From assembly GCA_900314765.1 (NCBI GenBank), contig OMWN01000027.1:1-43136 (forward strand): a DNA stretch of 43,136 bases, read 5' to 3'. Position numbers and translations under genes: made by a program. This DNA is from an uncultured Selenomonadales bacterium. GTDB lineage: Bacteria; Bacillota; Negativicutes; Selenomonadales; Selenomonadaceae. Positions 23,347-32,207 of the stretch are shown piece after piece; positions within the stretch are counted from its first letter, which is position 1, and the number at the start of each line of letters is the position of its first letter. The notes below the pieces were generated by a model. The model was not told where the DNA came from. It did no database searches and saw only the letters and a list, made by a program, of their open reading frames with translations.

Positions 23347-24963
23347 TTGAACGAAGAACTCGAAAAAGAAATTAAAAAGCGTCGCACGTTTGCCATCATA
23401 TCGCACCCAGATGCCGGCAAGACGACGCTGACGGAGAAACTGCTGCTTTACGGTGGCGCCATACACCTCGCAGGCTCGATAAAGTCGCGCAAGACGCAGC
23501 GCCACGCCGTATCTGACTGGATGGAGATAGAGAAGCAGCGCGGTATCTCTGTCACGTCGAGCGTGCTGCAGTTCGACTATGGTGGGTGCCGCATCAATAT
23601 CCTCGACACGCCGGGCCATCAGGACTTCTCCGAGGACACGTACAGGACGCTCATGGCCGTCGACAGCGCCGTCATGGTGCTCGACGCGGCGAAAGGCGTC
23701 GAGGCGCAGACGAAGAAGCTGTTCAAAGTCTGCAGCGACAGGCACATACCAATTTTCACGTTCATCAACAAGCTCGACCGCTACGGCAAAGCGCCGATCG
23801 ACCTCATGGACGAGCTGGAGAATGTGCTCGGCATTCGCTCGTATCCGATGAACTGGCCTGTCGGCTCTGATGGGCGCTATCGCGGCATATACGACCGCCA
23901 GACGAAGAAGGTCGAGCTTTTCGAGGCCGACACGACGCACGGACAGAAGGCGCGTGCGTCGACGCAGTACGATGTGGACTCGCCCGAGCTCAGGGCGGCG
24001 CTCGACGAGGAGACGTACGGCGCACTCATCGACGACATAGAGCTCCTCGATGAGGCGGGCGAGACGTTTGACAAAGAGCGCATCGACCGCGGCGAGCTGA
24101 CGCCGATGTTCTTTGGCTCGGCCATGACGAATTTCGGCGTGCAGAATTTCCTCGAAGAATATCTGCGCCTCGCGCCGTCGCCATCGCCGCGCAGTTCGTC
24201 AGATGGACTCATTCAGCCAGACGACGAGAAGTTCTCCGCATTCGTTTTCAAGATACAGGCCAATATGAACCCCGCGCACCGCGACAGGCTCGCGTTCATT
24301 CGCATCGTCAGCGGCAAGTTCGAGCGCAATATGACGGTGTGGCATGAGCAGGAGAAAAAAGCGATAAAGCTCGCACAGCCGCAGCAGTTCCTCGCTCAGG
24401 ACAGGCAAATCATCGACACGGCGTATCCGGGCGACATCGTCGGACTTTTTGACCCAGGTGTGTTCGGCATTGGCGACACGCTCTGCGATGAGAGACAGAA
24501 ATTCCGCTTTGCCGATTTCCCTGTGTTCCCGCCGGAGAAATTCGCTCGCGTCAGTGCGCATGACACGATGAAGAGGAAGCAATTCATCAAGGGCATAGAG
24601 CAACTGACGCAGGAAGGCGCGATACAGCTTTTCGTGCAGCCGGGCGCGGGCTCTGAGAGCTACATCGTCGGCACGGTCGGCACGCTGCAGTTCGAGGTGC
24701 TTGAGTATCGCCTCAAAAATGAGTACGGCGTCGACATCGACATGGTCATGCAGCCGTTTGAAGTGGCGCGCTGGCTCGCATACAAAGATGGCCGCGAGGT
24801 GACGCCTGCGTCGCTGCATGGCGCGGACAGGGGCATGTTCGTCTACGACAGGAAAGAAAATCCTGTGCTGCTCGTGAGCAACGAGTGGGCGCTCGGCTGG
24901 ATCATGGACAACAATCCAGACCTCGAGCTCTACAATGTGCCGCTGGATAAAAAAGAAGCATAA
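23347..24963 (+). CDS. prfC: Peptide chain release factor 3
   Basis: RF3 is a GTPase that recycles RF1/RF2 from the ribosome. The 538 residues are full length. The G domain shows ISHPDAGKTTLTEKL (G1), KQRGISVTSSV (G2), DTPGHQDFSEDT (G3) and FINKLDR (G4), followed by domains II and III. NPAHRDRLAFIRIVSGKFER and the C-terminal DRKENPVLLVSNEWALGW are typical of RF3 and not of EF-G. The start is TTG at 23347 with AAGGGG upstream. A terminator follows directly. Confidence 0.97.
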   Translation: MNEELEKEIKKRRTFAIISHPDAGKTTLTEKLLLYGGAIHLAGSIKSRKTQRHAVSDWMEIEKQRGISVTSSVLQFDYGGCRINILDTPGHQDFSEDTYRTLMAVDSAVMVLDAAKGVEAQTKKLFKVCSDRHIPIFTFINKLDRYGKAPIDLMDELENVLGIRSYPMNWPVGSDGRYRGIYDRQTKKVELFEADTTHGQKARASTQYDVDSPELRAALDEETYGALIDDIELLDEAGETFDKERIDRGELTPMFFGSAMTNFGVQNFLEEYLRLAPSPSPRSSSDGLIQPDDEKFSAFVFKIQANMNPAHRDRLAFIRIVSGKFERNMTVWHEQEKKAIKLAQPQQFLAQDRQIIDTAYPGDIVGLFDPGVFGIGDTLCDERQKFRFADFPVFPPEKFARVSAHDTMKRKQFIKGIEQLTQEGAIQLFVQPGAGSESYIVGTVGTLQFEVLEYRLKNEYGVDIDMVMQPFEVARWLAYKDGREVTPASLHGADRGMFVYDRKENPVLLVSNEWALGWIMDNNPDLELYNVPLDKKEA

Positions 24964-24965
24964 AA

Positions 24966-25017
24966 GAAAAAGCGGGCTCGCTTGACGTGATGAACGTCAG
25001 CGAGCTCGCTTTTTGAT
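24966..25017 (+). terminator. Intrinsic terminator after prfC
   Basis: AAAAAGCGGGCTCGCTTGACG pairs with CGTCAGCGAGCTCGCTTTTT with few mismatches; a T-run ends the stem. Confidence 0.88.
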
Positions 25018-25071
25018 TCGATTGAAAATGAATTGGAGAAAATTTCACAAGCCTCACAAATTTTGCAACAC

Positions 25072-25824
25072 TCAAAGCGTTTTCTTTAGTCGCTCAATCA
25101 AATCGTCGAGCGATGGGGGCAGGAGCCTGATGCCGTAGCCGATGAGAAGCGGCGATGTGATCATGCGCGGCAAAACTTTTATGGCGATTTTGTCGTCGAG
25201 GTGATAGAAGAAGATGTTGTAGCTGTCGCCGCTGTGTTTGAACTGGCTCACGATGAACGCGACCGTTTTCTGCAAGTAGTCCGCCATCGCGTCGAGTGAT
25301 TCTTTTTTGCCGATGATGTTGAACTCACCGTAGCCATGACGCGGCTTCGTTGCGACGCTGAGCACGGCGCCGTCCTTCTCCGCGATGGTGATGCCCTCCA
25401 TGCTCTCGCGGTCGATCATGAGCGATGGGTCGGCGTGATGGAACGCGACAATCTGCATGTGCGCGTGGCGCATCGTGCCGCCCGAGAGATGGCCATGATT
25501 TTTGTAGAATATCACGGCTTCGTATCGGCCGGAGTCTCTGAGCGCCTCCCAGTGCCTCACGCCGAATCGAATGAGCGCCCTCATGTGCTCGGGCGTGTAG
25601 TCGGGCATGTCGACGCCGCAGCGGTCCGCCTCGACGAGCACGAACATGTCGCTGTCCCTCATGACGTTGTATTTGTTTCTGAGGAAAATGAATTCGCCCT
25701 CGCGGTCTATGATGTTCGTGAGCGATGAGACGTCGCAGAATGGGCACGCGTTCTGCGTCTGCACGATGTTCTCCGGCTTCTTTCGCCCGAGTGAGAAGTC
25801 GTAGTTGATGAGATTGATGGCCAT
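25072..25824 (-). CDS. DUF4931 family protein, GalT/HIT-like fold
   Basis: The 250-residue protein resembles DUF4931 proteins of Firmicutes, related to galactose-1-phosphate uridylyltransferase and other HIT-superfamily enzymes. Seen: a CPFC metal-site motif near the N-terminus, FYKNHGHLSGGTMRHAHMQI with the H-A-H-x-Q catalytic-type motif, and KPRHGYGEFNI. Such enzymes act on nucleotide phosphoryl bonds, but the substrate here is unknown. ATG at 25824 (MAINLINYDF) is preferred over a longer frame to 25860, because GAAGGGA lies just before it. It stands alone between convergent prfC and a divergent flippase gene. Confidence 0.8.
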   Translation of the reverse strand: MAINLINYDFSLGRKKPENIVQTQNACPFCDVSSLTNIIDREGEFIFLRNKYNVMRDSDMFVLVEADRCGVDMPDYTPEHMRALIRFGVRHWEALRDSGRYEAVIFYKNHGHLSGGTMRHAHMQIVAFHHADPSLMIDRESMEGITIAEKDGAVLSVATKPRHGYGEFNIIGKKESLDAMADYLQKTVAFIVSQFKHSGDSYNIFFYHLDDKIAIKVLPRMITSPLLIGYGIRLLPPSLDDLIERLKKTL

Positions 25825-26019
25825 TTGATCCCTTCTTATTATTGCGCTTATATTGTGCAATGAATTAGTAGTAGAATAGTTGACGAATAAATGATATAAT
25901 TGCTTATTGTGGTATCATGTGAAAATATGTCTCCACACGATTTCTAAAGTTTTCTTAAATGACTCTTATATATTATATAATGAGTTGAATTTCATTTCAA
26001 TTCATCAGGCGGTGAAATC

Positions 26020-27675
26020 ATGGAGGAAAAGCCAACCGAAAGCAGCATAGAGAAGCCTAAGACAAAAGGCGAGTCGCTGATGAAGGGGACGCTCATTCTC
26101 ACAATCGCGGGTCTCGTTGTCAAGGTCATCGGCTCGCTGAACTGGATATTTGTATCGCGCATACTCGGCGGCGAGGGCATCGGGCTTTATCAGATGGCCT
26201 TCCCGATATATTTCTTCGCGCTGTCGGTCTCGACGGCGGGCGTGCCTGTCGCCATATCCATCATCACGGCGGAGCGCGTGGCCGTGAAGGACATCTTCGG
26301 TGCGCGGCGCGTGTTCCATATCTCGATGGTGCTGATGTTCATCACGGGACTGTTCTTTTCGCTTTTGACGTATTTCGGCGCGGGGTGGCTCATAGAGTAT
26401 CACTTCATCCGCGACCCGAGAGCGTATTGGTCCGTGGTCGTGCTCGCGCCGACGGTGTTTTTCGTGACGCTGCTCGCGAGCTCGCGCGGCTACCTGCAGG
26501 GCTGGCAGCGCATGACGCCGACGGCCGTGTCGCAGATTGTCGAGCAGATTTTCCGCGTCGTCACGATGATCGCGCTCGCGGACCTGTTCCTGCCGTACGG
26601 CCTCGAGTATGCGGCGGCGGGCGCGAGCCTCGGCGCGGGCGCAGGCGCCGTGACGGGCCTCATCGTACTCGTCTACTATCATTGGCAGCTCGACCGCGAC
26701 ATCCTGCGCGACTATACGCCCAATGAGCTTTTGCCGAAGCCCGACGCACCTCAGGAGTCATGGCAGAGCATCATAAAGCGGCTTTTTAAGCTTGCATTGC
26801 CTGTCTCGGCGGCCAGCATCATGCTCCCCGTCGTGTCGAATCTCGACCTCGCCATCGTGCCGCAGCGCCTCGAGGTCGCGGGCTACACGGTCAACGAGGC
26901 GACGGAGCTTTTCGGCTACCTCACGGGCATGGCGGTGCCGCTCATCAATCTCTCGACCATCATCACGGCGTCGCTCGCCGTGTCAATCATCCCAGCGCTC
27001 TCTGAGGCAAAGGCGCTCAAGGACATGTCGAGCGTCTACGACAATACGGCGCAGGGCATTCGCATATCGAATTTCGTCTGCTTCCCCGCTTTCGTCGTCG
27101 TCTGCGTGCTCGCGACGCCGATTTCGACGCTCATATACAATGCGCCGGGCGCGGGTCCTGCGGTCTGGGCGTGCTCGTTCTCCATCGTGCTTCTCGGCCT
27201 TCATCAAGTCTCGACGGGCATACTGCAGGGCCTCGGCCATCCGTCCATCCCAATGGTGAACATGGTGATTGCGGCGGCGGCTAAGGTCGCGCTGAACTGG
27301 ACACTGACAGCCATACCGAGCCTCGGCATCATCGGCGCGTCGTTCGCTACGGCGGCGGACATGGGCGTCGCGGCCATCATCAATATGTTTTTCATTGCAA
27401 AATACATCGGCTACCACATGGAGTGGGGCCATCTCATGAAGGCCATCGGCGCGTCGGCTGTCATGGCCGTCGCCGTCAAAGGCTTTTACGAGCTCACGCT
27501 ATCGTGGTGGCATTTGGGCGTCGTCTCGACGTTTGGCGCGGTGTTCTTCGGCTGCGCGGTCTATATCGCCACGATGATTGCCATCGGCGGCATCGGCGAG
27601 CGCGACATGGAGCATGTGCCGATGCTCGGCAGGCCGTCGATTAAATTCTTGAAACGCATAGGAGTTTTCAAATGA
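26020..27675 (+). CDS. Polysaccharide biosynthesis/flippase protein, SpoVB (MVF) type
   Basis: The 551-residue polytopic protein has about 14 predicted membrane helices and a short charged cytoplasmic N-terminus. GLVVKVIGSLNWIFVSRILGGEG and YQMAFPIYFFALSVSTAGVPVAIS (shown here in part) are typical of SpoVB/YtgP members of the MOP flippase superfamily. These proteins move lipid-linked precursors, such as lipid II or polysaccharide units, across the membrane. Whether it is the lipid II flippase of this organism cannot be told. AGGCGGTG precedes the ATG. Its stop overlaps the next gene by 4 bp. Confidence 0.9.
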   Translation: MEEKPTESSIEKPKTKGESLMKGTLILTIAGLVVKVIGSLNWIFVSRILGGEGIGLYQMAFPIYFFALSVSTAGVPVAISIITAERVAVKDIFGARRVFHISMVLMFITGLFFSLLTYFGAGWLIEYHFIRDPRAYWSVVVLAPTVFFVTLLASSRGYLQGWQRMTPTAVSQIVEQIFRVVTMIALADLFLPYGLEYAAAGASLGAGAGAVTGLIVLVYYHWQLDRDILRDYTPNELLPKPDAPQESWQSIIKRLFKLALPVSAASIMLPVVSNLDLAIVPQRLEVAGYTVNEATELFGYLTGMAVPLINLSTIITASLAVSIIPALSEAKALKDMSSVYDNTAQGIRISNFVCFPAFVVVCVLATPISTLIYNAPGAGPAVWACSFSIVLLGLHQVSTGILQGLGHPSIPMVNMVIAAAAKVALNWTLTAIPSLGIIGASFATAADMGVAAIINMFFIAKYIGYHMEWGHLMKAIGASAVMAVAVKGFYELTLSWWHLGVVSTFGAVFFGCAVYIATMIAIGGIGERDMEHVPMLGRPSIKFLKRIGVFK

Positions 27676-28547
27676 AGCGCTTTGTGCTTGTGTACAATCC
27701 CATATCGGGCCACGCGTTTGTGAAAACGCAGCTCGACTATATGATAGACGCTTTCGAGCGCCGTGATGCCATGCTCATACCGTACAGGACGCGGCTCGCC
27801 GACACGAAGATGGCGGAGTTCATCCGCGAGGCCGACCCCGTCGGCGTGCTTGCGATGGGCGGCGACGGCACACTCAATGAAGTCGTCACGACGGTGCTCA
27901 AAAATGAGCTTCATGTGCCGATTGCCGTCATTGGCAGCGGCACGTCGAACGATTTTGCGACGCATCTCGGCGTAACGGAGAACCTTGAGGAATATTTCGA
28001 CCACATCGTTGCGGAGAATACGACGCCGAGCGACGTCGGCATGGTGAACGGCAATTATTTCGTCAACGTGGCGAGCGCAGGCATGTTCACAGCCGTCGCG
28101 CATGAGGTGAACGCGCGGCTCAAGCACGCGATGGGCAAGGCGGCGTACTACTTAAGGGGCATCGGCGAGCTGCCGAAGTTTCACACGATGAAGCTCCATG
28201 TCGTCGCCGACGGAGAGGCGCATGACCTCGCGGCGTATTTCTTCATCATTGTGAACAGCACGATAGCGGGCGGCGTCAAAAATGCCGCGCCGCTTGCGAA
28301 GATTGACGACGGCAAGCTCGACCTCGTCGCCGTGAAGCAGTGCTCGATGAAAGACTTCGTGACGCTCGCGGCCGAGGTCATAGGCGGCAGGGTGAAGCCC
28401 GACGACCCGAATATTTTTTACGTGCAGGCGTCGAGCTTTGACATGATGACGGATGAGCCCGAGGAAAGCGACCTCGACGGCGAGAGAGGGCCAATGCTCC
28501 CGCTCCACATCGAGACACTTCACCATGCCATAGATTTGTTTGTGTGA
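27672..28547 (+). CDS. Diacylglycerol kinase family lipid kinase (YegS/DagK-like)
   Basis: The 291-residue protein has the DAGK catalytic fold: VYNPISGHAF at the N-terminus, the nucleotide-binding GGDGTLNEV (63-71), GSGTSNDFATHLG, and a C-terminal beta domain with KNAAPLAKIDDGKLDLVAV. The family phosphorylates diacylglycerol or related lipids in phospholipid turnover. The start overlaps the flippase stop by 4 bp (ATGA), so the two are translationally coupled and may serve the same lipid-linked pathway; for example, recycling undecaprenol or diacylglycerol is a guess. A terminator follows. Confidence 0.92.
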   Translation: MKRFVLVYNPISGHAFVKTQLDYMIDAFERRDAMLIPYRTRLADTKMAEFIREADPVGVLAMGGDGTLNEVVTTVLKNELHVPIAVIGSGTSNDFATHLGVTENLEEYFDHIVAENTTPSDVGMVNGNYFVNVASAGMFTAVAHEVNARLKHAMGKAAYYLRGIGELPKFHTMKLHVVADGEAHDLAAYFFIIVNSTIAGGVKNAAPLAKIDDGKLDLVAVKQCSMKDFVTLAAEVIGGRVKPDDPNIFYVQASSFDMMTDEPEESDLDGERGPMLPLHIETLHHAIDLFV

Positions 28548-28565
28548 AATAAATATCGATTTTCA

Positions 28566-28592
28566 GGGCGCTTTTGAGCGCCCTTTTTTAAA
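28566..28592 (+). terminator. Intrinsic terminator after the lipid kinase gene
   Basis: AGGGCGCT-TTTG-AGCGCCCT is followed by TTTTT, about 20 nt after the stop. Confidence 0.9.
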
Positions 28593-28614
28593 ATAAACAA
28601 AGGAGCTGAACATC

Positions 28615-29676
28615 ATGCCGAAAACCATTCTTGACTACGACACTGTCGCGCTCGACGACGGTGACTCGTCGCTCATCATCATCGACCAGACAAAGCTGCC
28701 AAATGACCTCGTGATGCTTCATCTGAGGACGCAGAAGGAGATATACGACGCCATCTATCTGCTCGAGGTGCGCGGCGCGCCCGCGATAGGCGTTGCGGCG
28801 GCGTACGGCATTTACCTCGCGGCCAAGGGCATCGACACCGATGACTACGATGAATTCGCGACGCAGTTTGACGCTGCGAAGGACTATCTCGCGTCGTCGC
28901 GTCCGACCGCGGTCAATCTCACGTGGGCGCTCAATCGCATGAGGGACGTCGTAACGGCGAACAAAACGGAAAGCGTCGCGCACATAAAAGAGCTCCTTCT
29001 GGCGGAGTCGAGAAAAATACAGCAGGAGGACATCGACACGTGCAGGATGATTGGCGAAAATGGGCTCACGCTGCTTCACAAGGGCGACGGCATCATCACG
29101 CACTGCAACGCGGGCCAGCTCGCGACAAGCAAGTACGGCACGGCGACGGCACCAATGTATTTGGGGCAGAAGAGAGACTATGGATTTCACATTTACTGCG
29201 ACGAAACGCGGCCGCTCCTGCAGGGTGCGCGGCTCACATCGTACGAGCTCATGAGCGCGGGCCTCGATGTGACGCTCATGTGCGACGGCATGGCGGCGTC
29301 CATCATGAAGCGCGGGCTCGCTCAGGCTGTCATCACGGGCTGCGACAGGGTGGCGGCGAATGGCGACGCCGCGAACAAGATTGGCACCATGCCGCTCGCG
29401 ATTGCGGCGAAGCATTTCGGCGTGCCGTTTTACATCTGCGCGCCGTCATCGACAATCGACATGAAGACGGCGACGGGCGACGACATCGTCATAGAGGAGC
29501 GCAAGCCGTCCGAAGTGACGGACATGTGGTACGAGCACCCAATGGCGCCAAAAGGAATCAAGGTCTTTAATCCCGCGTTCGACGTGACGGACGCGAGTCT
29601 CATAACGGCGATCATCACAGAAAAAGGTGTGATTTATCCACCATTTGACAAATCAATAAAGAAAATTATGGGATGA
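28615..29676 (+). CDS. mtnA: S-methyl-5-thioribose-1-phosphate isomerase
   Basis: MtnA isomerises methylthioribose-1-phosphate to methylthioribulose-1-phosphate in methionine salvage. The 353 residues match the eIF2B-like family. The catalytic residues are C164 in THCNAGQLATSKYGTA and D244 in TGCDRVAANGDAANKIGT; RGAPAIGVAAAYG and APSSTIDMKTATG are also conserved. AAAGGAG precedes the ATG. No other salvage genes (mtnK, mtnB, mtnC, mtnD) are in the window. In organisms without the full pathway MtnA relatives can work on other 5-substituted ribose phosphates, so the in vivo substrate is not certain. Confidence 0.93.
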   Translation: MPKTILDYDTVALDDGDSSLIIIDQTKLPNDLVMLHLRTQKEIYDAIYLLEVRGAPAIGVAAAYGIYLAAKGIDTDDYDEFATQFDAAKDYLASSRPTAVNLTWALNRMRDVVTANKTESVAHIKELLLAESRKIQQEDIDTCRMIGENGLTLLHKGDGIITHCNAGQLATSKYGTATAPMYLGQKRDYGFHIYCDETRPLLQGARLTSYELMSAGLDVTLMCDGMAASIMKRGLAQAVITGCDRVAANGDAANKIGTMPLAIAAKHFGVPFYICAPSSTIDMKTATGDDIVIEERKPSEVTDMWYEHPMAPKGIKVFNPAFDVTDASLITAIITEKGVIYPPFDKSIKKIMG

Positions 29677-29841
29677 TATGTCTAAACCATAAACTTCATT
29701 AATCTCAACACAAAAAATCTGTTACTTTTTGCTTAAATATGCGAAAATTTTCAAAATTTTTCTGTAAAAATACTGAAAATGTGATAGAATAATAAATATA
29801 TTAACAATGTTACACGTTCGTAGCATTGATCAAAATTGGGG

Positions 29842-29868
29842 AAACGCTGATTGAACGAATAATCAGTG
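29842..29868 (+). repeat. Hairpin E3 upstream of the chemoreceptor
   Basis: AAACGCTGATT and AATCAG form a short stem with the same sequence as E1 and E2 near potA. It lies about 30 nt before the chemoreceptor start. The preceding 160 bp are AT-rich, with a possible -10 TAGAAT near 29785 and no gene. Confidence 0.45.
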
Positions 29869-29895
29869 AGTCCTGAGCTCAAAGGAGTGGGAGAA

Positions 29896-31581
29896 ATGAA
29901 GCTGAGGCAAAAGGCAATTTTGGCATTCAATGTGGTAGCCATCATTGTATGCGTGTGTATTGGCGTGCTGAGCTACCGAAGCGCGAACAATGGATTTCAG
30001 GTCGCGCTCGAGAACAAGGCCACCAATGATTTGAATCAAGTGCTGGAGATTGTCGACAAGACGTATGCGGGCAACTGGGCGTACAGGGATGGCGCGATAT
30101 ACAAGGGCAGCCAGAAGCTCAATGACAATTTTGATTTCGTGGATCACCTCGGGAAACTTTGCGGCAACAACGTGACGATTTTCGCGGGCGACACGCGCGT
30201 GGCGACGACGTTCAAGGACGGCGCCGGCAAGCGCTCCGTCGGCACGAAGGCGTCACAGGAAGTCATAGAAAAAGTCCTCAAGGGCGGCGGCAATTTCAGC
30301 GGCGAGGCTGAGGTCCTCGGCAACAAGTATCTCTGCGCGTATCGTCCGATAAAGGACAATGGCGGCCAGGTCATCGGCATGATGTTCGTCGGCATCCCGA
30401 CGCAGGAAATACAGGAAATACAGAGCGCATTCATCGGCAAGACTGTTGTGACGTCAATCATTCTCATCATCATCGTCGCTGTGCTTTCGTGGATGCTCAT
30501 CGGCAAGGCCATAGCGCCGCTTGAAAAAGTCTCGCTGGCTCTCGGACGCGTCGCTGATGGCGACCTCACGGGCGAGGATATTCCGGACGCGGGCGAGGAC
30601 GAGATTGCAGAGCTCGCTCATTCGTCGAACGAAGTGCAGAGAAAGCTCCGCACGCTGATGTCGAAGGTCTCGGAGTCGGCGCAGCAGGTCGCGGCGGCGA
30701 GCGAAGAGCTCACCGCGAGCGCGGCAGAGACGGCGAAGAGCGTCCAGCAGGTCGCGGAGAACATCGTCTCCATGGCAGAGGGCGCGGGCGAGCAGTCCGT
30801 TGCGCTCGATGATGTCGCTCAGCAGACGGACAGCATGAATACGCAGATGAAAGAGCTCTATGATGACTCGCAGGCCATGAAGCAGGCGGCACAGGCGAGC
30901 CGTGATGGCTCTGCTGAGGGCAAGGCGTCTGTCGATGAGGCGGTAGGCTCCATGCAGGATATGGCAAAGCAGATGGCAGACGCGACGAAAGTCGTCGCAT
31001 CGCTCGGCGATCGCTCGAATGAAATCGGTCAGATTGTCGATACGATTTCCGGCATAGCGGCGCAGACGAATCTGCTCGCGCTGAACGCCGCAATAGAGGC
31101 TGCGCGCGCGGGCGAGGCTGGCCGTGGATTTGCGGTCGTCGCCGAGGAAGTCAGGAAGCTCGCTGAGCAGTCGGCAGAGGCGGCGTCGAGCATTTCGACG
31201 CTGATTGGCGAGATACAGCGTGACACGGTCGAGGCGGTCGAGGCCATGCAGAAAGGCAATGACTCCGTGCAGGCGAGCACGAAGGTCGTTGACAATGCAG
31301 GCGTCGCGTTCGCGAAAATCAATGACCTCGTCGAGGATCTCGACGCGCACATCGTGAAATCGATCGACAGCATCGAAGTATCGACGAAGAGCAGCCAGAG
31401 CGTGCTCGACAACGTGACGAAGATCAAGAAAGTCAGCACGAACACGGCGAACGAGGCACAGAGCGTGTCGGCGTCGACGGAGGAGCAGGCATCGATGATG
31501 CACGAGATGAGCGAGGCAAGCCAGAGCCTTGCGGAAATGGCGCAGAAGCTTCAGAACGAGATAGCGAAGTTCAAGCTGTAA
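29896..31581 (+). CDS. Methyl-accepting chemotaxis protein with single Cache sensor
   Basis: This 561-residue chemoreceptor has a first membrane helix (about 8-26) and a periplasmic single-Cache sensor (about 30-180; [20 protein letters not shown] and [19 protein letters not shown] are sCache-like). A second helix (about 182-206), a HAMP domain and a long coiled-coil signalling domain follow. The CheA/CheW-binding tip reads [25 protein letters not shown]. No C-terminal CheR pentapeptide is seen. The ATG at 29896 follows AAAGGAGTGGGAG; the frame is open 30 nt upstream, but those codons precede the ribosome site. The ligand is unknown. Its presence implies a motile, chemotactic cell. Confidence 0.95.
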   Translation: MKLRQKAILAFNVVAIIVCVCIGVLSYRSANNGFQVALENKATNDLNQVLEIVDKTYAGNWAYRDGAIYKGSQKLNDNFDFVDHLGKLCGNNVTIFAGDTRVATTFKDGAGKRSVGTKASQEVIEKVLKGGGNFSGEAEVLGNKYLCAYRPIKDNGGQVIGMMFVGIPTQEIQEIQSAFIGKTVVTSIILIIIVAVLSWMLIGKAIAPLEKVSLALGRVADGDLTGEDIPDAGEDEIAELAHSSNEVQRKLRTLMSKVSESAQQVAAASEELTASAAETAKSVQQVAENIVSMAEGAGEQSVALDDVAQQTDSMNTQMKELYDDSQAMKQAAQASRDGSAEGKASVDEAVGSMQDMAKQMADATKVVASLGDRSNEIGQIVDTISGIAAQTNLLALNAAIEAARAGEAGRGFAVVAEEVRKLAEQSAEAASSISTLIGEIQRDTVEAVEAMQKGNDSVQASTKVVDNAGVAFAKINDLVEDLDAHIVKSIDSIEVSTKSSQSVLDNVTKIKKVSTNTANEAQSVSASTEEQASMMHEMSEASQSLAEMAQKLQNEIAKFKL

Positions 31582-31609
31582 TAAATGTAAATCGAATAGC
31601 ACATAATAA

Positions 31610-31649
31610 AACAGGGCATCGCGAATTTTCGCGATGCCCTGTTTTTGAT
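31610..31649 (+). terminator. Intrinsic terminator after the chemoreceptor gene
   Basis: AACAGGGCATCGCGAA pairs with TTCGCGATGCCCTGTT and is followed by TTTG. It lies about 30 nt after the stop. Confidence 0.92.
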
Positions 31650-31707
31650 TCGGAATATTACATCTTGACAAATAAATTTTTTTCGTGGAGAAAAACGTCA
31701 TGTGCGT

Positions 31708-31905
31708 CGCTCAGGCACACAAATTTTTTTGCGCTTAATGGCTCACTTTGATGCGAGAGCTTAGTATAACAGCGGTCTTTCGACCGCTTCTTATTCGTGC
31801 AGACGCTATTTCCTTTATGTTATTTGTTCGCCACCCTACGGGCTACACCATGCCTACGGCATGGTTAAGCGCTCCAAAAAATTTGTGCGGCCTTCGCTTA
31901 CAATT
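31708..31905. repeat. Repeat C2: about 198-bp element with AT-rich inverted ends
   Basis: It shares with C1 the blocks CGCTCAGG, AATTTTTTTGCGC, ATGGCTCACTTTGAT, the hairpin AGCGGTCTTTCGACCGCT, GTTCGCCACCCTACGGG, a CATGCC/GGCATG palindrome (ACCATGCC, 3 nt, GGCATGGT) and CCTTCGCTTACAAT. The AT-rich ends pair with each other, although their bases differ from C1 in places. Repeat A3 begins about 10 nt after it. Confidence 0.75.
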
Positions 31906-31915
31906 AGCTTTGCGC

Positions 31916-32192
31916 GACCCTCTCCGCCCCCTGCGGGGGCACCTCCCCCAAAGTGGGAGGCATAGCGAAAGCGGTGCTTCACGATATGATAAAAAGTGAA
32001 CGATAGCTAATCTCTTTACAAACCTGCAATATGCACAATTTCAATTACGATGAAAATTTGTGATTGCGGTGTTGCTAATAAATCGATTTTGCTAGAGTAA
32101 ATAATCTCAGCATTTGTAACGCCAGCCTCCCCAATGGGGGGCAAACATGCCAGTGGCATGTTTGCGCGAGCGAATGCGAGGCGGAGAGGGTT
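31916..32192. repeat. Repeat A3: 277-bp element with terminal inverted repeats (subfamily II)
   Basis: The ends are GACCCTCTCCGCC (left) and GGCGGAGAGGGTT (right). The right module has the same CAAACATGCC/GGCATGTTTG insertion as A1. The interior aligns over its full length with the reverse complement of A4 at 37017-37273 (for example GCTTCACGATA near the left and CAATTACGATGAAAA in the middle), and less well with A1/A2. Together with C2 it fills the 626-bp gap between the chemoreceptor and the convergent sulfhydrylase gene. Confidence 0.85.
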
Positions 32193-32207
32193 GGCTTTAG
32201 CTCTTAC

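Noticed and set aside
31582-32207. Degraded insertion sequence with transposase
   Set aside because: No frame in this or any other repeat encodes a recognisable transposase fragment; the elements are non-coding.
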